A stretch of DNA of 20,937 nucleotides, from NCBI GenBank assembly GCA_003024985.2, contig PXIH01S0004343.1. One strand, written 5' to 3'. Position 1 is the first letter of the stretch, and every line of letters starts with the position of its first letter. This DNA comes from Euperipatoides rowelli. Lineage: Eukaryota; Onychophora; Udeonychophora; Euonychophora; Peripatopsidae. Position numbers and translations under genes: made by a program. Below, one piece after another: positions 18,801-20,937 of the stretch. Below the pieces are notes generated by a model, which worked only from the letters and a program-made list of their open reading frames with translations, was not told the origin of the DNA and searched no databases.

Positions 18801-20749
18801 GAATCTCCTAATTGCTAAATTTAAGTAAGTCAATTATTTAAATTTGAAAGAACAGATTAAATAATATATTAATTTCTAAAACATTATATTTTCTAAAAGT
18901 AATCAGAAATCTATTCATGAAATTATAAATATATGAAATTAAGTTTTTTGATCTAAAAAAAGTCATTTTCATAAAGATTTAGGTTAGCTAAAAATATCAA
19001 TATATTTGTAAATGTGACCTAATAATCCAAAATATATATCAGAGAAACATAGTACGTATGAAAACAATACCCCTCACCATATTTTGAAAAAAGAATGGGA
19101 ATATATTAGATCATGTGACGTCAAAGTCACTCTCACACTTGATGATCTGGGTAAAAATAAAAAAAAAAAAAAATCACTTTTGGGTCTTAGAAATTTTTTT
19201 CAATTTCCTTGCTTTTGTACTTTAAAGAAAGAAAAAAAAATATGAAAATGGGCTGGATCATGTCGATGATCTCCAAATGATCATCAATCACTGGTCCAGG
19301 AAAACAAAATCATATTGAAATAAATGTTGTTTTCCAAAGATTAAATATGCTAGTAATAGTTGAATATACTAAAAATTTTTTTTTTCAGTCATACTTTTGC
19401 TGAAGTTGAAAAGATTTCCCGTCAGTTATGGAAGCATAATAGATATAGCCTTATCATGCGTTATGAACGATGCCCTCTTCTGCCTCCACCACTAATAATC
19501 ATCAATCATCTCTATAGTCTGGGGAAATTCATTTGCAGTTTTTATAAGAAAAGAAAACCTCATTGGGATAAAGGATTAAGTGAGTATTACAAAATAAAAA
19601 TTTATATTAATTTATAGTTTTCTTCCCCGTGTTTAAATCATATTTGTTAATAAAATATCTGCTTTATACATTTAAATTACATTATATGCTGTTTAAATGT
19701 ATGATATTTATTGTGATTTCACTACTTCAGTCCTGTAAGGCGGCAAGTGGTCGCGTTGGCCAACTTTTAGTTTTCGGATTAAGTATGTTCATTTTAGTTT
19801 ATATTGAAAAAATAAAAATAAATAATCTTGAAAAATAAAAATAATTAATGAATCTTATTAAATTTTATTGTAATGCTAATTTTCAACGCTACTGAAATTA
19901 AGGATTTCCCCATTTATTTAATATTTTCCTATTATCCTATGTCCCATTTTATGTATTTTTGTCTCATTTACGCTGCCATTTTATGTATTTTGTCTCATGT
20001 ATGCCGTCATTTTGTATTTTTGTCCCATGTACGCCGCTATTTTATGTATTTTTGTCCCATGTACGCCGCCATTTTATGTATTTGTGTCCCATGTACGGCG
20101 CCATTTTATATATTTTTATCCCATGTACGCCACATTTTATGTTCTAGTAGTACCAGCTTTTTCCTAGAACTCGAGAACCTGGTTCTCAGAACCCGGATGT
20201 AAGTTCTCAGAACTTCTCGGACACCAGGAACAAAGTTCTCAAGGTTCAGAACCTATTCTCGAACACGCCCTTAGAATCTATTTTTTCCACCATTTTTTTC
20301 TGTCAAAAATGAAAATCATTGTAACGCCCTTTAAAATTACATTAATTTTAGAACTGATTCCTATTATAATTAAATTATTAGAAAAAATAAAATAAAATGA
20401 TCATTCCATTGCTAGCAAAAAAGTAAAGACTTAATATTGAGCGATAACCTTTCAAATGATGCTGACAATCTGTTCACATCCAAGTTAGAATATATTATAG
20501 CATTCAGTCTATCATTGAAACATCTTTGTTCATATCAATATTCATAAAATTTTAAGATGAAAAAGAACTCAAATGTTTATAAGAATTAATACTAAACTTT
20601 TAAATTTCTATTTCAGAACTATTTTTAATGCCAGAAGATTTGGAGAAACTATTTTACTTTGAAGAGGAGAGCGTAAATAACTATTTACAACAAGATGATA
20701 ATCTTGTCAATGGAAAGATGTCGAATCAGCTATCATCAATTTCTGAACA
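756..20749 (+). CDS. TRPM-family cation channel, internal part (10 exons; both ends outside window)
   Basis: The spliced exons 756-853, 1860-2088, 5192-5356, 6431-6637, 6853-6984, 10698-10946, 14896-15070, 18704-18824, 19389-19579 and 20617-20749 read through in one frame for about 566 residues; all complete introns are GT-AG. Order in the fragment: end of the TRPM homology region (1-140), pre-S1 linker (140-227), S1 (about 228-251), S2 (259-277), S3 (298-317), S4 (326-345), S4-S5 linker ending YLGPYVMTIKRM, S5 (362-384), pore loop with YFMIFGEL (404-412), S6 ending LLVNLLIAKFN (449-459), TRP helix with LWKHNRYSLIM (472-482) and LPPPLII (490-496), then a post-TRP segment. TRPM proteins form tetrameric plasma-membrane cation channels. 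The Gly-Glu in the filter resembles the TRPM1/3/6/7 type rather than the Gly-Gln of TRPM2/4/5/8, suggesting divalent permeability (inference). Vertebrate members are over 1000 residues, so roughly the first 700 and the C-terminus are missing here. The vertebrate subtype cannot be assigned. Confidence 0.95.
1079..1596 (+). mobile_element. tRNA-derived SINE with 14-bp target-site duplication
   Basis: The head shows a box-A-like AGCGCAGTGGG (1081-1091) and box-B-like GAGTTCAAGGC (1134-1144), 53 bases apart. A unique body follows, then a 23-bp minisatellite, a tail with a short hairpin (cttctccc.../...gggggaag), and an (AT)n plus T-run end. The sequence A8-GCTTAA lies directly before it (1065-1078) and again directly after it (1597-1610), as expected for a target-site duplication made by LINE machinery. 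The family name is unknown to me; the length is inflated by the minisatellite. Confidence 0.7.
1299..1492 (+). repeat. 23-bp minisatellite inside the SINE, about 8.5 copies
   Basis: The unit TGCATCATTGTTGTGGATTA plus CCC is repeated head to tail. The third copy is cut short and followed by an N at 1359, so the copy number is probably uncertain in the assembly. Because 23 is not a multiple of three, all three forward frames are open across it; none is a real gene. Confidence 0.95.
1860..2088 (+). CDS. TRPM exon B: cytoplasmic TRPM homology region
   Basis: The exon lies between ttttttcag and gttggt; its first base completes a Glu codon and it ends in phase 0. It encodes the strongly conserved helical block containing LLTYELQNWSKKTCLELA and the later FISHNCCQALLSQMWLGGL, a signature of the last TRPM homology region before the membrane part. 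This is the most TRPM-diagnostic N-terminal sequence in the window. The open frame runs past the donor to a stop at 2125-2127, as expected for intron read-through. Confidence 0.95.
2192..2246. repeat. 14-bp perfect inverted repeat (hairpin)
   Basis: GGCTGAGATTCCAA at 2192-2205 is answered by its exact reverse complement at 2233-2246, with a 27-base loop. It could be the remnant of a small foldback element; no duplication of flanking sequence is clear. Confidence 0.7.
2327..2400 (+). repeat. Possible degenerate tRNA-derived SINE head
   Basis: TGGTTCAGTGG at 2334-2344 is a good box A, and CAGTTTTGATTTCTG at 2377-2391 is a weak box B at about the right distance. No 3' end or target duplication could be set. 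Confidence 0.35.
2690..2980 (+). repeat. Degenerate tandem array, unit about 80 bp
   Basis: The anchor TTGAAGT (or TTGAATT) recurs near 2694, 2772, 2857 and 2939. Each is followed by ...TTTGATAAAGA... or GAGTTTGA and then CAATC(A)CACA. That gives three to four diverged copies. Confidence 0.6.
3236..3800 (+). repeat. Tandem array, unit about 170 bp, about 3 copies
   Basis: The anchor GAT(T/A)TACCACAATGCACT occurs at 3283, 3452 and 3628, with a partial copy starting at 3795 (steps of about 169, 176 and 167). Each unit also contains CAGGTGCACTTGTTT, a TAGAATCA motif, a GTGCACTTATTT motif and AGATGAGGTAAA..CTAG. The unit length is satellite-like. Short open frames across it are chance. Confidence 0.85.
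4209..4878. mobile_element. Possible non-autonomous DNA transposon (MITE)
   Basis: The left end has CCTCTACACATGTGATT (from about 4218) and the right end, read on the opposite strand, has GGCTCTACACTTGCGATT. A second copy of the right motif, AATCGCTAAGTGTAGATGACC, lies inside at about 4768-4788. Inverted, repeated subterminal motifs are typical of MITEs. The exact ends and target duplication are not clear, so the family is open. Confidence 0.4.
4912..4987. repeat. Perfect 76-bp palindrome, 36-bp arms, 4-base loop
   Basis: The left arm 4912-4947 and right arm 4952-4987 are exact reverse complements around the loop CAGA. Transcribed with the intron, it would fold into an uninterrupted hairpin. 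It could be a recent foldback, an RNA hairpin source, or a sequencing/assembly snap-back artefact. Confidence 0.95.
5192..5356 (+). CDS. TRPM exon C: IILGILLPP segment and acidic linker
   Basis: The acceptor is ttcacag and the donor gtgagt; the exon is exactly 55 codons, phase 0 at both ends. It starts IILGILLPPTILFLDFKSKE, matching the TRPM 'ILGILLPP.IL.L.FK' block that follows exon B's sequence. The rest is an acidic, Gln/Thr/Asp-rich linker, which is a poorly conserved region between TRPM members. Confidence 0.93.
5357..6430 (+). other. TRPM intron 3
   Basis: GT-AG phase 0 intron, AT-rich, with an N at 5411 inside an A/T run. I see no repeat family, RNA gene or exon in it. Confidence 0.8.
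6431..6637 (+). CDS. TRPM exon D: pre-S1 linker and start of S1
   Basis: The acceptor is attttatag and the donor gtaagt; it has 69 codons and is phase 0 at both ends. The first about 45 residues are an unconserved hydrophilic linker; the end reads GRKISKFYKAPITKFWSHT, matching the TRPM pre-S1 motif 'RKIYEFYNAPIVKFWFYT'. The linker between the homology region and S1 (about 90 residues in total with exon C) is on the short side for the family. Confidence 0.93.
6853..6984 (+). CDS. TRPM exon E: S1 and S2
   Basis: The acceptor is tttaccag and the donor gtaagt; it has 44 codons, phase 0 at both ends. It encodes the bulk of S1 (hydrophobic IVYLIFLGMFMYMVLVEM), a short extracellular loop and S2 with SEWVVMLTVFTTAIERIRD, the counterpart of the TRPM 'EWIVI...F...IEK.RE' block. 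Intron 4 in front of it, 6638-6852, is the shortest in the window. Confidence 0.94.
7148..7263 (-). repeat. LTR copy downstream of the pol fragment (3' LTR)
   Basis: Direct repeat of 7622-7741. On the minus strand it starts TGTTATATAAAG directly after an A-rich polypurine-like tract and contains CAATAAATACATAGC. Confidence 0.7.
7349..7621 (-). pseudogene. Pol fragment: integrase C-terminal tail of Ty3/gypsy element
   Basis: The minus-strand frame contains a TNGGRVLRRNRVHLRPL stretch and ends TKSGRLVKIPQRLNL. This is the pattern of Ty3/gypsy pol C-termini ('..RRNR.HLRP..', then 'TRSGR..K.P.RL'). The catalytic integrase core, reverse transcriptase, protease and gag are absent, so it cannot move by itself. 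The open frame runs a few codons into the upstream LTR by chance. Confidence 0.7.
7622..7741 (-). repeat. LTR copy upstream of the pol fragment (5' LTR)
   Basis: Direct repeat of 7148-7263, starting TGTTAGTTTATAG on the minus strand. It is joined straight to the pol fragment at a TATAAC sequence, suggesting the internal deletion had its breakpoint at or near the LTR end. Confidence 0.7.
8014..8268. mobile_element. Possible small inverted-repeat element
   Basis: AATGAGTCGTCTATGAA at 8014-8030 faces an inverted, near-identical TCATGAACGACTCATT at 8253-8268. The interior has many more ATGACTCATT/GAATGATTCATT-like words. The borders and target duplication are unclear. Confidence 0.35.
8351..8367. 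repeat. Short (TA)n microsatellite
   Basis: About eight TA dinucleotides. Confidence 0.9.
9530..9646 (+). repeat. 58-bp tandem duplication
   Basis: Copy one at 9530-9587 and copy two at 9588-9646 both read ACAATTGC(A/C)GATCCACTC ... CTCAGCAGTTCTTTTAGTCG and differ at only a few positions. Confidence 0.9.
10284..10309. repeat. (TA)n microsatellite
   Basis: About twelve TA dinucleotides, directly before the hAT-like fragment. Confidence 0.95.
10315..10411 (-). mobile_element. hAT-like transposon end (fragment)
   Basis: Read on the minus strand the segment starts CAGGGGTGTCAAGC and continues ATATGGGCTGTGGACC. That is the typical start of hAT-superfamily inverted repeats (CAGGGGTGTCAAA...) and a GGGCC-type subterminal region. 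The matching other end is not seen, so the left border is approximate and the copy is truncated. Confidence 0.55.
10698..10946 (+). CDS. TRPM exon F: S3, S4 and S4-S5 linker
   Basis: It follows a long T-run acceptor ending ttttag and precedes gttagt; it has 83 codons, phase 0 at both ends. It contains the S2-S3 cytoplasmic linker, S3 (KWNVWDMVAISLFYLGLILR), S4 (CVDISFWILRLLEIF) and the linker YLGPYVMTIKRM, which is the TRPM 'YLGPYVMMIGKM' motif. The single S4 arginine kept in 'WILRLL' matches the family's 'W.IRLLD'. Confidence 0.96.
12290..12625 (-). pseudogene. LINE reverse-transcriptase remnant (CR1-like), minus strand
   Basis: On the minus strand the pieces IVRPHLNCCVQLWFPYYSKD, then KVQRRATKLL and LSYLDGLNTLKLYSLE can be read. 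These correspond to the LINE reverse-transcriptase C-terminal pattern 'VRPHLEY..QFW.P...KDI..LEKVQRRATK' and 'YE.RL..L.L.SLE.RR'. Stops and frame changes break it. It ends just before the plus-strand LINE remnant, so the two lie in opposite orientation. Confidence 0.7.
12655..13008 (+). pseudogene. LINE reverse-transcriptase remnant, 5' half (split by hAT-like element)
   Basis: Readable pieces are FQFRGLNGRSTRHYL, then after a poly-A frame change LLDFSKAYDNVSHNILIGKL, and NGLPQAAVMGSFLLIIMITD. These match the LINE 'F..GRST..', 'DFSKAFD.V.H..L..KL' and 'GLPQGSVLGP.LF..YINDL' motifs. Several in-frame stops are present. The element belongs to a Jockey/CR1-like non-LTR group; the endonuclease part is missing. 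Confidence 0.75.
13009..13589. mobile_element. hAT-like non-autonomous element nested in the LINE remnant
   Basis: The left end CAGCCATACTCAACTTTTTT is answered at the right end by the inverted AGGTTGTGTATGGCTG, followed inward by GGGCCACAT/GGACCACATGTGACCC sequences typical of hAT elements. The flanks are ATTTAGCT (13001-13008) and CTTTAGCT (13590-13597), an 8-bp target duplication with one mismatch, which is the hAT target length. The 581-bp interior has no transposase frame. The LINE reading continues on both sides. Confidence 0.75.
13598..14270 (+). pseudogene. LINE reverse-transcriptase remnant, 3' half
   Basis: After the nested element the frame gives LNPNKCSLIAHNFSKTFHSS, then NNSNILGVYAKQNLKW, and an open stretch from 13953 with EPILEYCTPVWHSSLTMEQS and IEGIQRRALRIIL. 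Another piece reads FSDYLPPTFGSSSNRLTRNS. This is the C-terminal thumb region of a non-LTR reverse transcriptase ('..P.LEY.SPVWHP.LT.EQ...LE.IQRRALRIIL..'). The catalytic YxDD box expected near 13625 is not recognisable. It is a dead copy; the 3' end of the element is uncertain. Confidence 0.8.
14700..14752 (+). repeat. G-rich tract with G-quadruplex potential
   Basis: Runs of 4, 3, 5, 5 and 10 G lie within about 50 bases on the coding strand, 145-195 bases before the pore exon. In an AT-rich intron this stands out; an N at 14794 sits nearby. Confidence 0.8.
14896..15070 (+). CDS. TRPM exon G: S5 and pore loop
   Basis: The acceptor is tgtttcag and the donor gtaagt; the exon starts in phase 0 and ends with one base (phase 1). 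It encodes S5 with AIAFGVARQSIL (family 'SFGVARQAIL'), the NPNEPPHWKL turret (family 'PNEEPSWKL') and the pore helix/filter YFMIFGELFTEHIN. The filter glutamate is residue 411 of the fragment. In TRPM6/7 the equivalent glutamate is tied to divalent permeation. Confidence 0.96.
15114..15436. mobile_element. piggyBac-like MITE with TTAA target duplications
   Basis: CCCTTTCCACTCCA (15114-15127) and its exact reverse complement TGGAGTGGAAAGGG (15423-15436) form the ends. Both are flanked by TTAA (15110-15113 and 15437-15440). Ends starting CCC next to a TTAA duplication are the hallmark of the piggyBac superfamily. The 323-bp interior lacks a transposase; near the right end AATGGCGATT-GAG-AATCGCCATT forms a hairpin, and GAAAATGGCGATT occurs twice. 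It begins only about 40 bases after the pore exon's splice donor. Confidence 0.85.
16310..16790 (+). pseudogene. LINE reverse-transcriptase C-terminal remnant
   Basis: The first part reads SVFLYGCEIWTL and then RRMLKRKWTDLIRNEEV, matching the LINE 'YG.E.W.......RRL..F...C.RR.L.I.W.D...N.EV' block. After a stop, an open frame from 16489 gives KWKFAGHVLRRSAGIRL, then a Gly/Lys/Arg-rich stretch, and ends with RKAQDRIVWQSMC. These fit 'R..W.GHVLRR' and 'A.DR..W..'. This type of tail is typical of RTE-like and related non-LTR elements. It has no intact catalytic domain. Confidence 0.75.
16859..17372 (+). repeat. Degenerate tandem array, unit about 30 bp
   Basis: A unit close to GACTAGGATTCATCATCCTA plus TAAGATAACT recurs many times with substitutions and length changes (ATTAGGACTTATCATCCTAC, CTAGGATTCATCAGTTTATA, and so on). 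That is about 15-17 copies across roughly 510 bases. Confidence 0.85.
17861..17916. repeat. Two adjacent hairpins next to a box-B-like motif
   Basis: CAAGCCTGA/TCAGGCTTG (17861-17880) and GTACCATGACCAG/CTGGTCATGATAC (17882-17916, one mismatch, loop 9) lie back to back. On the minus strand they are followed by GAGTTCGATTGCAGG, which resembles a tRNA box B, so a tRNA-derived repeat on the minus strand is possible. An (AAT)n run lies at about 17930-17945. Confidence 0.6.
18704..18824 (+). CDS. TRPM exon H: outer pore and S6
   Basis: The acceptor is a T-run ending cag and the donor gtaagt. Two bases complete a Pro codon from exon G, and the exon ends with AA (phase 2). It encodes PGCDTNDPRCTTGAWITP, with two cysteines spaced C-X6-C like the outer-pore cysteines of TRPM channels, then S6 with YLLMTYMLLVNLLIAKF. 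The gate end carries a lysine, see findings. Confidence 0.95.
18825..19388 (+). other. TRPM intron 8
   Basis: GT-AG phase 2 intron. It is AT-rich with A/T runs near 19160-19200; nothing else recognisable. Confidence 0.85.
19389..19579 (+). CDS. TRPM exon I: end of S6, TRP helix
   Basis: The acceptor is ttttttcag and the donor gtgagt. The first base completes Asn of 'AKFN', and one base (A) is left at the end (phase 1). It encodes HTFAEVEKISRQLWKHNRYS, then LIMRYERCPLLPPPLIII, which is the TRPM TRP helix and its LPPPLII continuation, ending in a basic segment KKRKPHWDKGL. Confidence 0.95.
19941..20143 (+). repeat. 31-32-bp minisatellite, about 6.5 copies
   Basis: The unit GTCCCATGTACGCCGCCATT plus TTATGTATTTTT recurs with starts near 19961, 19992, 20022, 20054, 20086 and 20119. 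The CG-containing core contrasts with the AT-rich surroundings. Overlapping open frames here (MYFC...-like repeats) come from the array, not from a gene. Confidence 0.92.
20165..20262. repeat. Cluster of GTTCT/AGAAC palindromes
   Basis: GAGAACCTGGTTCTC (20173-20187) and AAGTTCTCAGAACTT (20201-20215) are perfect odd palindromes. GTTCTCAGAAC also occurs at 20182-20192, and further GTTCTCAAGG, GTTCAGAACC and TTCTCGAAC words follow up to 20262. Confidence 0.8.
20617..20749 (+). CDS. TRPM exon J: post-TRP segment before coiled coil
   Basis: The acceptor is tatttcag and the donor gtaagt. Two bases complete Lys of 'GLKLFL', giving the TRPM 'YGLKLFIT' motif, and the exon ends with CA (phase 2). The sequence LEKLFYFEEESVNNYLQQDD matches the family's 'L.KVHDFEEQC.EEYF.EKDD'. 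The C-terminal coiled coil, and any alpha-kinase domain of the TRPM6/7 kind, would be encoded downstream of the window. Confidence 0.92.
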
Positions 20750-20937
20750 GTAAGTCAATAATAACTTTTATCAATAATAACGTTGATATATAATAATATA
20801 CTATGCATCAACTCCACTCCTTTTCCTCTAAACCTAGACTTGTTCAGATTAGGAAAGTATGGCATTAAACTAACAAATAGGTTATGGCAAGAGTTGTTCA
20901 GATTTCTAAGGAATGCTTGGTTAAATGCATCATTGAA
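20750..20937 (+). other. TRPM intron 10, start only
   Basis: It begins gtaagt after phase 2 and runs off the end of the window; no further exon is seen. Confidence 0.85.

Larger units (their letters stand above)
19580..20616 (+). other. TRPM intron 9
   Basis: GT-AG phase 1 intron containing the 31-32-bp minisatellite and the palindrome cluster listed separately. The remainder is AT-rich without a signal. Confidence 0.85.

Noticed and set aside
19873-20202. 109-residue open frame with repeated Met-Tyr-Phe-Cys segments
   Set aside because: It is produced by the 31-32-bp minisatellite and has no start context, neighbours or family resemblance.
1-20937. A new defence, biosynthetic or other multigene system
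   Set aside because: All coding signal is explained by one interrupted TRPM gene and decayed transposon proteins; there are no clustered genes or operon structure.

Overview
The window is eukaryotic DNA from an animal. It is strongly AT-rich, its only recognisable host gene is cut into short exons by GT-AG introns, and the introns are full of transposon debris (tRNA-derived SINEs, LINE reverse-transcriptase remnants, a Ty3/gypsy remnant, hAT-like and piggyBac-like MITEs, minisatellites). An invertebrate, most likely an arthropod, fits this mix and the divergence of the protein, but the species cannot be fixed from the sequence. Three isolated N bases (1359, 5411, 14794) point to a draft assembly.

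The gene is the middle part of a TRPM-family (transient receptor potential, melastatin) cation channel on the + strand. Ten consecutive exons, 756-853, 1860-2088, 5192-5356, 6431-6637, 6853-6984, 10698-10946, 14896-15070, 18704-18824, 19389-19579 and 20617-20749, join without a frame break into 1700 coding bases (about 566 residues). They encode the end of the N-terminal TRPM homology region, the pre-S1 segment, all six membrane helices S1-S6, the pore loop with a conserved Gly-Glu, the TRP helix and the start of the C-terminal stretch that precedes the coiled coil. The first several hundred residues and the C-terminus lie outside the window, so neither start codon, promoter, stop codon nor polyadenylation site is present.

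Region by region: 1-755 is upstream intron with a possible SINE. Intron 1 carries a complete-looking SINE with flanking target-site duplication and an internal 23-bp minisatellite. Intron 2 holds about 80-bp and about 170-bp tandem arrays, a possible MITE and a perfect 76-bp palindrome. Intron 5 holds a short-LTR Ty3/gypsy remnant, a possible MITE, a 58-bp duplication and a hAT-like end. Intron 6 holds opposed LINE remnants, one of them split by a hAT-like element, and a G-rich tract. Intron 7 holds a piggyBac-like MITE flanked by TTAA, a LINE remnant, a roughly 30-bp degenerate array and paired hairpins. Intron 9 holds a 31-32-bp minisatellite and a cluster of GTTCT/AGAAC palindromes.

I see no new multigene system. 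The points most worth a second look are unusual residues in the channel gate and TRP region, the perfect palindrome, and the well-bounded mobile-element insertions.
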